Shown here piece by piece: positions 10,339 through 24,173 of a DNA stretch of 64,000 nt. The notes under the pieces are model-generated. The model worked only from the letters and a program-made list of their open reading frames with translations, had not been told where the DNA came from and made no database searches. Where the stretch lies: positions 806,001 through 870,000 of the forward strand of contig NZ_CP069163.1 in the NCBI RefSeq assembly GCF_018802765.1, read 5' to 3'. How positions within the stretch are numbered: the stretch's first letter is position 1; each line of letters opens with the position of its first letter. The stretch is from Paludibacterium sp. B53371 (lineage in GTDB: Bacteria; Pseudomonadota; Gammaproteobacteria; Burkholderiales; Chromobacteriaceae). The position numbers and the translations under genes were made by a program.

Positions 10339-10368
10339 AAAACGGGGCCGATGGCCCCGTTTCTGTTT
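10339..10368 (+). terminator. Intrinsic terminator of arcABC
   Basis: AACGGGGCC and GGCCCCGTT form a 9-bp stem with a 3-nt loop followed by TCTGTTT, ending the arc operon just before the convergent HD-GYP gene. Confidence 0.85.
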
Positions 10369-10384
10369 GATTGCCCCCGAGACG

Positions 10385-13255
10385 TCAGTTGTCCGGCAGC
10401 ATCGCCAGATAGGGCGCGGCTGACACCACGTCCTGCAGCCCGGCCGCCATGAATTGTTCGGCGTAGCTGCGCCAGATATCGTCTTGCAGGAAGACCCGCA
10501 GCAGCGCGACGTCCAGATGCCCGCCGCAGGCCATTTGCACCATGATTTTCAACACCTCGCTCATCGGCTTGGCTTCTTTATAGGGCCGGTCCGAGGCGGT
10601 GAGCGCCTCAAACACATCCGCAATCGCCATGACCCGTGCCAGTACGCTCATCTGCGCACCCTTCAACCCGCGCGGATAGCCCTTGCCGTCGATCCGCTCA
10701 TGATGACCGCCGGCAATTTCCGGCACCTGCTGCAGGTGCGCCGGCAACGGCAGCGTGCCGAGCATCTTGATGGTCTCCATGATGTGCTCGTTGATCTTGT
10801 AACGCTCCTCTTCGTTGAGCGTGCCGCGCCGGATGGACAGGTTGTAGTACTCGCCGAGATTGGCGCGCCAGGCCGGTCGCTGCAGGGTAAAGCCCCAGCG
10901 CAGATCCTCCTGCCGGCTGTCCGCCGGCCAGGGATAGCGGTGAATCGCCTTGTCGTCGAGCAGCTTCTCCTCGACCGGCAAGGATGCAGCCGCTGTTTGT
11001 GCCACATGTTGCGATTCGAGGTGCCCCAGCCCCAGACGGTCGCTGAGTGTGCGCTGCCAGCGCCGCTCGGCGATCTGCTGCAGGCGCGCCAGATCCGCAT
11101 CGGACATGGCTTCACTGCCGATATTGCAGTGCGCGACAAAGGCAAAATCCGCATCCAGCTGTGAGTGCGCCTCGGTCCGTTGCTGCTGCAGTAAATGAGG
11201 GTCGCCGCCCGCACACAGGCCCTGCCAGTAACGAATGTCGGCATCGCGTTTGAGGACCTCGAAGCGCATGCGGATTTCGTGGATGCGGTTGTAGAGGGTT
11301 TCCAGTTTGGTGGCCTTGTCGACGATGTATTCCGGCGTGGTGACCTTGCCGCAATCATGCAGCCAGCTGGCGAAAAAGAGGGCCTGGCGATCCTCTTCAC
11401 GCATGCTGAAATCCGCCAGGCTGCCGTGGCGGCATTGCTCCGCCGCCTCTGCCAGCGCCTGGGCAATGTGCGGCACACGCTTGCAGTGTCCGCCGGTATA
11501 AGGCGATTTGGTATCAATCGCACTGGCAATCAGCTCGACCAGCGCATTCATCAGCGTCTGCAGCGAGTTGGCCAGTTGCCGGTTGTGCAGGGCGATGGCA
11601 GCAAAGCTGACCAGCGCTTTCAGGTAGTTCAGGCGGCCCCAGTTCGGTGCAATGGGTCCCTGTGCCGGATCCGCCAGCACCAGCAGTCCGTTCATCGCCT
11701 GATTCTCCAGCCGCAAGACAAACACCGTCAGGCGGGCTGTCTGTCCGGGACACAGCGCCTGCATACCCTGCGGGAGCCATGCCGTGCGGACACTCAGCAT
11801 GGCCGCCTCGCCACCCGTGCCGCTCAGTGCCGCCAGCAGGGCATCGTCCACCGGCAGAGTGCCGATGGCCAGGGTCTCCGCCTGCTGTGTCTGTCCGCAA
11901 CTGGGCACGAGCTGATCGTCCTGCCGCAACCAGATGGCGGCCCGCTCGGCGTCCATCGCCTGCCGGGTGGTTTGCAGCAACATTTGCATCAATTGCCCGG
12001 TCTCGGTTTCGGCGACGATTTGCCGGCTCAGACCAATGAAGTCGCGGATGGTGATCTTCATCGATTCGGTCGCCGTCATGAGGGCGTTCATCTCCCGTAC
12101 CGGCGTGCGTTGCAGTGGCGGGGTATCGAAATCCATGGCCTGGATGCGCAGCGTGGTTTCCACCAGATGCTGAATCGGCCGGCTGATCCAGTTGGCCAGC
12201 AGCCAGCCCAGCGGCAACAGTACCAGCAGAAGCAGAAGGGGAATGCGCACTGCATCGCGGCTGATGGCCACCCCTTCGGCAAATACCTCGTGCTCCGGTA
12301 CCAGCATCAGCAATTGCAAGGGGGCGGCGCCCTGACTGGCCACCTGACTCAGGGCCACCCGCCAGCTTTCATTTTCTGCCTGCCAGGTCGCCGACAGCGA
12401 CTGAGGGGACTGCTGCTGCCAGGCCTGCAGCGCGGCGTCTGCCAGGCGGGCATCCTGTGTCGTGCCGACCAGCAGATTGCGCTGGGCATCCAGCAAGATC
12501 AGCCGGGCATGCGGGCTGGGCCGCTGTTGCAGCAGCAAGCTGTGCAGCCGCGAGAGCTGGGTGTCGACACCGTAGATCACCTTGCCGTCATGGCTGCGGC
12601 GCGCATGGGTGATGCCCAGTTCCTCGGTGGTGGCAAAGCGATACAGGCCGGTGTGCACCACGCCGGTCGCTGTCTGAGCCATTTGAAACCAGGGCCGCTG
12701 CGCCGGGTGGTAGGACCGGATGACATAGAAAGGGGCGGCGAGCGCCCGTCCCTCGTGATTCAGGAACTGGAACTGCTGCCGGGCCGGACCGGCGGCGTGA
12801 GGCGGAATCTGCTGCAGCAGCCAGCGGGTACCGGGCGGGGCATGGGCAAAGCGCTGGCGGATGGCGCCGTCCAGGCGGCGCACCAGCAAGAAAGCGCCAT
12901 CCTGCTGACCACAGAATACGGCCTGCAAGTCAGGATTGTTCTGCAGACTGGCAATGAACAGTCCGATCTGCTGGGCGGCTTGTGCCGGTGCTGGTGTCGG
13001 CAGGCTGGCGAGCAGCGCGACTGCCGTTTCCGCCCGGCTTCCGGCCTGACTGACCTCCTGGCTGACCGCATGCACGCTTTGCCGGAACAGGCGGTTTTGT
13101 GCAATGAGCTGCTGCTGTTGCAATTGCTGGTAATAAAACAGCATCAGCGGTATGGCGGTGAGCAGTACCAGGCCGGCAATCAGCAGACACAGCAGGACCC
13201 TGACCGAGCTGCCGACGATGAAGGGATGATCCGCGGGAGGATGGGATTCGGCCAT
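10385..13255 (-). CDS. Membrane HD-GYP protein with periplasmic sensor, HAMP and GAF-like domains
   Basis: Predicted cyclic di-GMP phosphodiesterase or sensor. The 956-residue product has a membrane helix (about residues 20-40), a roughly 300-residue Cache-like extracytoplasmic region, a second helix (about 339-358), a HAMP-like segment, a GAF-like region (about 420-575), and an HD-GYP module with LHDCGK (about 632-637) and HHERIDGKGYP (about 851-861). Around 150 residues are inserted between the HD and GYP halves; canonical proteins have about 50 between them. Start chosen at ATG 13255 because AGGGAG precedes it; an upstream GTG (13273) adds 6 residues. Monocistronic, convergent with arcC. 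Confidence 0.9.
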   Translation of the reverse strand: MAESHPPADHPFIVGSSVRVLLCLLIAGLVLLTAIPLMLFYYQQLQQQQLIAQNRLFRQSVHAVSQEVSQAGSRAETAVALLASLPTPAPAQAAQQIGLFIASLQNNPDLQAVFCGQQDGAFLLVRRLDGAIRQRFAHAPPGTRWLLQQIPPHAAGPARQQFQFLNHEGRALAAPFYVIRSYHPAQRPWFQMAQTATGVVHTGLYRFATTEELGITHARRSHDGKVIYGVDTQLSRLHSLLLQQRPSPHARLILLDAQRNLLVGTTQDARLADAALQAWQQQSPQSLSATWQAENESWRVALSQVASQGAAPLQLLMLVPEHEVFAEGVAISRDAVRIPLLLLLVLLPLGWLLANWISRPIQHLVETTLRIQAMDFDTPPLQRTPVREMNALMTATESMKITIRDFIGLSRQIVAETETGQLMQMLLQTTRQAMDAERAAIWLRQDDQLVPSCGQTQQAETLAIGTLPVDDALLAALSGTGGEAAMLSVRTAWLPQGMQALCPGQTARLTVFVLRLENQAMNGLLVLADPAQGPIAPNWGRLNYLKALVSFAAIALHNRQLANSLQTLMNALVELIASAIDTKSPYTGGHCKRVPHIAQALAEAAEQCRHGSLADFSMREEDRQALFFASWLHDCGKVTTPEYIVDKATKLETLYNRIHEIRMRFEVLKRDADIRYWQGLCAGGDPHLLQQQRTEAHSQLDADFAFVAHCNIGSEAMSDADLARLQQIAERRWQRTLSDRLGLGHLESQHVAQTAAASLPVEEKLLDDKAIHRYPWPADSRQEDLRWGFTLQRPAWRANLGEYYNLSIRRGTLNEEERYKINEHIMETIKMLGTLPLPAHLQQVPEIAGGHHERIDGKGYPRGLKGAQMSVLARVMAIADVFEALTASDRPYKEAKPMSEVLKIMVQMACGGHLDVALLRVFLQDDIWRSYAEQFMAAGLQDVVSAAPYLAMLPDN

Positions 13256-13339
13256 GGCTCGCGCTCCCTGCACAGGCGTTTGGCGATTATGGATTGTTAT
13301 TCATACCTGATAGTCAGCATCGGCAGGAATGGCAAGAAA

Positions 13340-13376
13340 TAATACCGCCCCCGGGCCAGATGGCCGGGGGGCGGCA
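13340..13376 (-). terminator. Terminator after the GH1 gene
   Basis: Read on the minus strand, a GC-rich stem (CCGCCCCC with one slipped base against GGGGGCGG) is followed by TATTATTTCTT. It separates the GH1 gene from the downstream HD-GYP gene on the same strand. Confidence 0.65.
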
Positions 13377-13399
13377 AACCACCCGGGGGGCAGGCTGGA

Positions 13400-15989
<2,590 letters not shown>

Positions 15990-16064
15990 CAGGGCAGGCA
16001 GGGTGGGACGGATGAGCGAGACTTGCTTTAGATAAAACTATTGTCATATTCGTTGGCCAGTGTC

Positions 16065-16093
16065 TTGCCAACCGTCTATTCACCCTTGATAAT
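16065..16093 (+). promoter_or_regulatory. Sigma-70 promoter of the gcv operon
   Basis: TTGCCA (16065-16070) and GATAAT (16088-16093) are separated by exactly 17 bp, placing the transcription start near 16100, just before the riboswitch. Confidence 0.7.
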
Positions 16094-16103
16094 CGCCATT
16101 CAT

Positions 16104-16286
16104 GCAGGAGAGAGCCGGTCCGACCGGCCGCCGAAGGCGCAAGCGCACCCGCAATCGCTCAGGCAAAAGGACTGCATCGTCAGAACCGTCAGGTTCGAAA
16201 ACTCTGGAGAGCGGTGCCGCAGCATCCACCGAAGGGGCTAACGGTCGAATGACCGGAAAATCTCAGGTGTCAGGACAGAGGGGTGT
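16104..16286 (+). promoter_or_regulatory. Tandem glycine riboswitch
   Basis: Two consecutive glycine aptamers upstream of gcvT. Aptamer 1 (about 16104-16175) shows GGAGAG, CGCCGAAGG and CTCAGGCAAAAGGAC; aptamer 2 (about 16203-16286) shows TCTGGAGAG, CACCGAAGGGGC, TCTCAGGT and GACAGAGG. This spacing and motif order is the classic cooperative two-aptamer gcvT arrangement, which turns on glycine cleavage when glycine is plentiful. No clear terminator follows, so control may be at translation; the region just before gcvT (TTGAGGATGCGCC) holds the ribosome site. Confidence 0.93.
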
Positions 16287-16328
16287 GAGTTGCATTAGTG
16301 CTTTCACACACTTCTTTGAGGATGCGCC

Positions 16329-17417
16329 ATGACGGCCCCGAAACGCACACCCCTGTTTGCAGAACATGTTGCCGCCCAAGGCAAGATGGTTGATTTTGCC
16401 GGTTGGGAAATGCCCATCCACTATGGTTCGCAGCTCAAGGAGCACGAACTGGTGCGTGCCGATGCCGGCATGTTCGATGTGTCCCACATGACGGTGGTGG
16501 ATATCACCGGTTCGCAAGCCAGGGCCTGGCTGCAAAAACTCATCGCCAACGATGTCGCCAAGCTCGGCTTCGAAGGCAAGGCGCTGTATTCCGGCATGCT
16601 CAACCAGGACGGCGGCGTGGTCGACGACCTGATCGTCTACCTGACCAGCTACGGCTACCGCATGGTGATCAATGCCGGCACCACCGAAAAGGACCTGGCC
16701 TGGATGGAAAGCCAGCGCGCCGGCTTCGACGTGCAACTCAAGGTGCGCCGCGACCTGGCCATGCTGGCCGTGCAGGGCCCGAATGCCATCGCCAAGTTCT
16801 GCGACGTCAAGCCGGAAGCGGCCGACCGCGTCAAGGCGCTCAAGGTCTTCCAGGGCGTCTTCTGTGGTGAGTGGTTCATCGCCCGCACCGGCTATACCGG
16901 TGAGGATGGTCTGGAGCTGATGCTGCCGGCCGAAGAGATTGCCGGGCTGTTCCGTGCGCTGATCGCCGGTGGCGTGGCGCCGTGTGGTCTGGGCGCGCGC
17001 GACACCCTGCGGCTGGAAGCCGGCATGAACCTGTACGGTCATGATATGGATGAAAGCGTGTTGCCGCTGGAAGCCGGCATGGGCTGGACCATCGCCTGGG
17101 AACCGGCCGAGCGCGACTTCAATGGTCGCAAGGCGCTGGAAGCCGCCAAGGCGGCCGGTCTGAAGATGAAACAGGTGGGCCTGGTGCTGGAAGGCCGCGG
17201 CGTGCTGCGCGATGGTCTGCGCGTAGTGGTGCCCGGCGTCGGCGAAGGCGTGATTACCAGCGGCAGCTTCTCGCCCACCCTCAAGCATTCCATTGCCATT
17301 GCCCGTGTGCCGGTCGGTACCGGTGCAGAGGCGCAAGTGGATCTGCGTGGCACCCTGACCCCGGTGCGCGTGGTCAAAATGCCGTTCGTGCGCAATGGCA
17401 AGAAGGTTTTCGAATAA
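16329..17417 (+). CDS. gcvT: Glycine cleavage system T protein (aminomethyltransferase)
   Basis: Transfers the methylene group from the H-protein-bound aminomethyl to tetrahydrofolate, releasing ammonia. The 362-residue length is normal, with the [14 protein letters not shown]-terminus, the [14 protein letters not shown] motif and a C-terminal SPTLKHSIA segment. GAGGATGCGCC precedes ATG 16329. First gene of gcvTHP, under the tandem glycine riboswitch. Confidence 0.97.
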   Translation: MTAPKRTPLFAEHVAAQGKMVDFAGWEMPIHYGSQLKEHELVRADAGMFDVSHMTVVDITGSQARAWLQKLIANDVAKLGFEGKALYSGMLNQDGGVVDDLIVYLTSYGYRMVINAGTTEKDLAWMESQRAGFDVQLKVRRDLAMLAVQGPNAIAKFCDVKPEAADRVKALKVFQGVFCGEWFIARTGYTGEDGLELMLPAEEIAGLFRALIAGGVAPCGLGARDTLRLEAGMNLYGHDMDESVLPLEAGMGWTIAWEPAERDFNGRKALEAAKAAGLKMKQVGLVLEGRGVLRDGLRVVVPGVGEGVITSGSFSPTLKHSIAIARVPVGTGAEAQVDLRGTLTPVRVVKMPFVRNGKKVFE

Positions 17418-17448
17418 TCGCAACCCATACGAACACAGGGAGTTTGTA

Positions 17449-17835
17449 ATGAGCAATATTCCGTCCGACCTGAAATATGTTGCCAGCCACGAGTGGCTGC
17501 GCCTTGGCGCCGATGGCGTGATCACCGTGGGCATCACCCACCATGCGCAGGAACTGCTGGGCGACATCGTGTTCGTCGAGCTGCCGCAAGTCGAAGCCGC
17601 CCTGGCGGCCGACGAGCAGGCCGGGGTCGTGGAGTCGGTCAAGGCTGCCTCCGATGTGTACTGTCCGATCGCCGGCACCGTGGTGGAAGTCAATGCCACC
17701 CTGGAAGCCGAGCCGCAGCTGGCCAATACCGACCCGTATGGCGAAGGCTGGTTCTTCAAGATGCGTCCGGCCAACCCGGCCGACTTTGACGCCCTGATGG
17801 ACGCTGCCGCCTACGCTGCCGAAATCGGCGAGTAA
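17449..17835 (+). CDS. gcvH: Glycine cleavage system H protein (lipoyl carrier)
   Basis: Shuttles the aminomethyl intermediate on a lipoyl arm between P, T and L proteins. 128 residues; the lipoylated lysine is K65 in [10 protein letters not shown]. The start at 17449 follows CAGGGAG and gives the standard [11 protein letters not shown]-terminus; the frame opens earlier at 17395 but that part overlaps the end of gcvT. Lies 31 bp after gcvT. Confidence 0.97.
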   Translation: MSNIPSDLKYVASHEWLRLGADGVITVGITHHAQELLGDIVFVELPQVEAALAADEQAGVVESVKAASDVYCPIAGTVVEVNATLEAEPQLANTDPYGEGWFFKMRPANPADFDALMDAAAYAAEIGE

Positions 17836-17858
17836 GCCTGTCTTTTCGGCGCATTGCG

Positions 17859-17888
17859 AGGGTGCATTGCCGATGGCGAATGCACCCT
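17859..17888. repeat. Single REP hairpin between gcvH and gcvP
   Basis: AGGGTGCATT and AATGCACCCT are exact inverted 10-mers around a 10-bp loop, the same family as the arrays further on. It sits inside the operon and may modulate the gcvH/gcvP message ratio. Confidence 0.75.
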
Positions 17889-17928
17889 ACTTCAATGTGT
17901 CTCCGGAATTGATGCAAGGATTGAAGCC

Positions 17929-20787
<2,859 letters not shown>

Positions 20788-20803
20788 GACCTCAGGCTGA
20801 AAC

Positions 20804-20838
20804 AAAACCCCCGGCATCGTCAGATGCCGGGGGTTTTT
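20804..20838 (+). terminator. Intrinsic terminator of gcvTHP
   Basis: CCCCCGGCATC and GATGCCGGGGG form an 11-bp perfect stem with a 4-nt loop followed by TTTTT. Confidence 0.92.
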
Positions 20839-20843
20839 CATGG

Positions 20844-21153
20844 GGCGCATTCACCGCGGACAATGCGCCACCGCATGTGGCCGGCGCAATGAAAGATTGC
20901 GCCCTACGGACCACGTAGGGTGCATTCGCGTAGGGTGCATTCGCGTAGGGTGCATTCGCGTAGAGTGCATTCACGTAGGGTGCATTCGCGTAGGGTGCAT
21001 TCGCGTAGGGTGCATTCGCCGGAGGCAATGCGCCAACGCAATGCACCGATGCAATGCGCCAACGCAATGCGCCAATGCAATGCACCGATGCAATGCACCG
21101 ATGCAATGCACCGATGCAATGCACCGATGCAATGCACCGATGCCATGCACCGA
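20844..21153. repeat. REP locus A with amplified arms (15-bp x7, 13-bp x10)
   Basis: Starts with a GGCGCATT/AATGCGCC hairpin (20844-20869), then a GCGCAAT/ATTGCGC-type hairpin and CCTACGGACCACGTAGG. Then seven head-to-tail copies of CGTAGGGTGCATTCG (20914-21018, one variant) are followed, after a short CCGGAGG loop, by ten copies of a 13-mer of the type CAATGCACCGATG (21026-21153). GGTGCATT in the 15-mers is complementary to AATGCACC in the 13-mers, so all left arms come first and all right arms second. Located between the convergent stops of gcvP and the M14-type gene. Confidence 0.92.
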
Positions 21154-22248
21154 TCAACAGCCCAATTTGCATTCGGCGGCGGGATTCTGCAGCAGCAGGC
21201 GCACCAGCAGCCCACCCGGCTCACGCAGCGGGTCGGTCCCTATTGAAAGCACGCGGCCATTCTCCGGCGCGAAGTAGGTCTTGAGCACCTTGCCGAAGGC
21301 ATCACGTTGCACCGCGATTTTCTGCCCCTTCACCACATCCTGATTGAGCGCGACCAACACCTCGGCAAAACCGCCGACCTCTGCCCGCACCGACGTCATA
21401 TCATTGCCGAAATAGGTCTTGGCTTCGCGAGAGGTCTTGCCCAGCTTGCCCGGCAGCATGTGATTGGCGACCAGCACATTCATCACGCCGATATAGCTTT
21501 TCTCGATCAGCGCCGTTTCATACAGCTTGGCCTGGCCGATTTCCATGGTAATGGCAGGAACCTTGTTCTCGTCGAAGGTGGTTTCCGCCGAGCCGGGCTC
21601 ACCCGGATCCAGCTTGATCTGATCAGCAGGAATCAACTTGGCCATGTCGAACGATTGGGTGATCCGCGCATCGGTATACACAAACAAGGGATAGGCCGTG
21701 CCACGACTTTGCGTGTGCAAGTCGATGAACAAGTCGACGTTGCCGCCCCAGAGCTGATTCCACAGCAGCCAGATATGGCGTTTACCGGCGTCCTTGTGCT
21801 CCTTGCCCGGCCAGAGCCGATTGGGGTCGGTCATGTCGCCCCCATCGTTTTGCAACTGGAAGTTGCGATTATTGGCCAGCATGCCGGTCGGGTTGGCCCC
21901 GACGACCCCGATCACCACCCCCTTCAGCCTGGCCGGATCAATGGCATCAAACACCTTCTGCACCGTTCGCGTGCCATTCAGTTCATCACCATGCAAACCG
22001 GATTGCAGGCCCAGCCTGGGGCCGGGCTCGACACCCTTGGCGACCATGACCGGAACATACTGATGCTGTCCGATGGCATTTTCGACACCCTGAAACCAGA
22101 AATGCTGAACCGTGCCTGCAGGCAGGTCACTGACATCCAGCTTGCTGATGACGGGCACACCGTCAATCTTGTCCCCCGTGTACTGCGTGGCCGCGAAAAC
22201 CCCGGCACTGGCCAAGGCCAGACATGTTGCCAAAATCGTGTGTCGCAT
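21154..22248 (-). CDS. Secreted succinylglutamate desuccinylase/aspartoacylase-family (M14-type) hydrolase
   Basis: Zinc-dependent deacylase or carboxypeptidase-like enzyme of unknown substrate, predicted to be exported by a signal peptide (MRHTILATCLALASAGVFA). The 364-residue product has the zinc motif SGLHGDE near residue 85 and a second histidine in IDLHTQ, as in the AstE/AspA family; those enzymes are normally cytoplasmic, so export is notable. Start chosen at 22248 after AGGGAGAAGA; an upstream in-frame ATG adds 8 residues. Divergent from an RpiR-family regulator across a 409-bp AT-rich region, which suggests joint regulation. Confidence 0.85.
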   Translation of the reverse strand: MRHTILATCLALASAGVFAATQYTGDKIDGVPVISKLDVSDLPAGTVQHFWFQGVENAIGQHQYVPVMVAKGVEPGPRLGLQSGLHGDELNGTRTVQKVFDAIDPARLKGVVIGVVGANPTGMLANNRNFQLQNDGGDMTDPNRLWPGKEHKDAGKRHIWLLWNQLWGGNVDLFIDLHTQSRGTAYPLFVYTDARITQSFDMAKLIPADQIKLDPGEPGSAETTFDENKVPAITMEIGQAKLYETALIEKSYIGVMNVLVANHMLPGKLGKTSREAKTYFGNDMTSVRAEVGGFAEVLVALNQDVVKGQKIAVQRDAFGKVLKTYFAPENGRVLSIGTDPLREPGGLLVRLLLQNPAAECKLGC

Positions 22249-22459
22249 ATTCTTCTCCCTGATGGCGGGCACTGCAGATCAGTGCCCTGATTGCCGCCCT
22301 CAGTGTGCGGAGCCGGTCAGGCCGACAAGTTGATCTTTCGCAAACCGGACATGCCGGACATCGCGCCATTTCGGCTAGTTTTCTACTGATATGGCCGATT
22401 GATTGGCGAATTTTTATCGAAAGCCCGTCCTGCTCGTCAGAGAGAATCTTATATTGAAT

Positions 22460-22506
22460 TGAAATTAAAATTTTCATTCAAATTAAGATATGAAAATGAA
22501 TTTTCA
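22460..22506. promoter_or_regulatory. Two TGAAA/TTTCA palindromes in the deacylase-rpiR intergenic region
   Basis: TGAAATTAAAATTTTCA (22460-22476) and TGAAAATGAATTTTCA (22491-22506) share TGAAA...TTTCA half-sites, in the AT-rich space between the divergent genes. Several RpiR-family proteins bind such AT-rich inverted repeats, so these are candidate operators; the link is inferred. The rest of 22249-22657 shows no gene. Confidence 0.5.
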
Positions 22507-22657
22507 TCAAAAAGCACAAAAGTGCAACATTTGTGCATCACCGCCGCCAATCGCCGGTATCAGATCCAGATCAAGACCACAGCAAGCGGCAGTGGCGGCA
22601 GACTTGTCCCGTATCCATGGCTGCTATATAAGGAACGAATCTCTCAGGAAAGTCGTC

Positions 22658-23539
22658 ATGCCTACCCCAAGACCCGCTACCGCGATCTATCAGACCCCGG
22701 TCATCCAGCGGCTGGCCACCATTGCGCCGACGCTGCCCCCGGCGCTGAGCCGCGTAGCCGATTTCATTCTGCGCAACCCGCTCAAAGCCGCCACCATGAC
22801 CATCGATGAGGTGGCCCGGGAGACCGCCACCTCGGCCGCAGCCGTCAACCGGCTGGCCAACGCGGCCGATCTCGGCGGCTTCAGTGGGCTGAAAGCGGCA
22901 CTGCTGGAAACGCTGCAGGCTTTTGTCTCGCCGGTGGAAAAACTGCGCCAGCAAATCGGGGCCGATCAGCAAAGCCCCCTTGGCCTGACGGCGCTGCTGC
23001 AAACCGCGCGCGACGGCCTCCGACAAACCGCCGGACTGAATGACCAGCAAGCATTCGATGCGGCGGTCGATTGCTTGCTGCAGGCACGCAAAGTCTATGT
23101 GCTCGGATTTGGCAACAGTGTTTACCTGGCCGGCTATGCGGCCGCCAACCTGGTGCCCTACTGTGCCGATGCCCAGGTGATCAGCATGGAAGGCGGCAAT
23201 GAAAATGCCGCCTATCGGCTGGCGACCATTGCCGAACAGGATGTCCTGCTGGCCATCTCGCTGCCGCGCTACTCGCTGGACACCGATCGCCTGGCCCGAT
23301 TCGCCGCGAAACGCGGCGCACGCATTGTGGCCATCACCGACTCCCCCGCGGCCCCGCTACAAAGCGTGGCACACCACGTGCTGTATGCCGCTACCGAACA
23401 CCCGGTGCTGATCAATGCCAACCTGGCAGCCTTTGGCCTGATCGAGGCATTGATCTCCGGCGTAATGCTGCGCAATCAGGATGCCGCGGCCTTGTCGGCG
23501 GAAATGGCCAACAGCGTGTTGCCTTATCTTTATGTTTGA
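22658..23539 (+). CDS. RpiR/MurR-family transcriptional regulator (HTH plus SIS domain)
   Basis: 293 residues: an N-terminal RpiR-type helix-turn-helix (about residues 10-85, with MTIDEVARETATSAAAVNRLA) and a C-terminal SIS sugar-isomerase-like domain (about 125-260, with VYVLGFGNSVYLAG) that senses a phosphosugar or related metabolite. Start at 22658 follows TCAGGAAAG; the frame runs upstream but that part is AT-rich and unconserved. Its divergent partner is the exported deacylase, its most likely target. Confidence 0.9.
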   Translation: MPTPRPATAIYQTPVIQRLATIAPTLPPALSRVADFILRNPLKAATMTIDEVARETATSAAAVNRLANAADLGGFSGLKAALLETLQAFVSPVEKLRQQIGADQQSPLGLTALLQTARDGLRQTAGLNDQQAFDAAVDCLLQARKVYVLGFGNSVYLAGYAAANLVPYCADAQVISMEGGNENAAYRLATIAEQDVLLAISLPRYSLDTDRLARFAAKRGARIVAITDSPAAPLQSVAHHVLYAATEHPVLINANLAAFGLIEALISGVMLRNQDAAALSAEMANSVLPYLYV

Positions 23540-23549
23540 TGGGCGTCGT

Positions 23550-23617
23550 GGCGTGTCGATGTTGATGGCGTGTCGATAATGATGGCGTGTCGATAATGAT
23601 GGCGTGTCGATAATGAT
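23550..23617. repeat. 17-bp tandem repeat, four copies
   Basis: Four head-to-tail copies of GGCGTGTCGATAATGAT (the first with ATGTTGAT) run from just past the rpiR stop into the first 80-bp REP unit. The last copy merges with the ATGATGGCGC that begins that unit, so it probably arose by slippage at the array edge. Confidence 0.9.
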
Positions 23618-24165
23618 GGCGCAATTGAAGATTGCGCCTTACGGACCACGTGGGTGCATTCGCCGGGGGCAATGCACCGATGCAATGCACCGATGCAATG
23701 CGCCGGTGCCATGCCGGATGATGGCGCAATTGAAGATTGCGCCCTACGGACCACGTAGGGTGCATTCGCCGGGGGCAATGCGCCAATGCCATACCGGATG
23801 ATGGCGCAATTGAAGATTGCGCCCTACGGACCACGTAGGGTGCATTCGCCGGGGGCAATGCGCCAATGCCATACCGGATGATGGCGCAATTGAAGATTGC
23901 GCCCTACGGACCACGTAGGGTGCATTCGCCGGGGGCAATGCGCCAATGCCATACCGGATGATGGCGCAATTGAAGATTGCGCCCTACGGACCACGTAGGG
24001 TGCATTCGCCGGAGGCAATGCACCGGTGCCATGCCGGATGATGGCGCAATTGAAGATTGCGCCTTACGGACCACGTAGGGTGCATTCGCCGGAGGCAATG
24101 CGCCGATGCCATGCGCCAATGCCATACCGGATGGCGGCGCAATTGAAGATTGCGCCTTACGGTTT
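23616..24165. repeat. REP locus B: 80-bp tandem units
   Basis: Units begin with ATGGCGCAATTGAAG at 23616, 23721, 23801, 23881, 23961 and 24041, plus a truncated one at about 24131. Spacing is exactly 80 bp for most; the first is 105 bp because it has two extra 13-mers. Each unit has three hairpins in a row: GGCGCAAT/ATTGCGCC, CCTACG/CGTAGG, and GGTGCATT with AATGCGCC or AATGCACC. Located between the convergent stops of rpiR and the chaperone-like gene. Confidence 0.93.
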
Positions 24166-24173
24166 GGTGCAAG

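Noticed and set aside
20840-21277. Open frames with repeating peptides through REP locus A
   Set aside because: All six frames are long because the repeats lack stops; there is no start signal or conserved domain, and the peptides simply reflect the 15-mer and 13-mer units.
23616-24165. 80-bp periodic repeat as a CRISPR array
   Set aside because: Whole units are repeated with no unique spacers, each unit contains several hairpins, and no cas genes are present.
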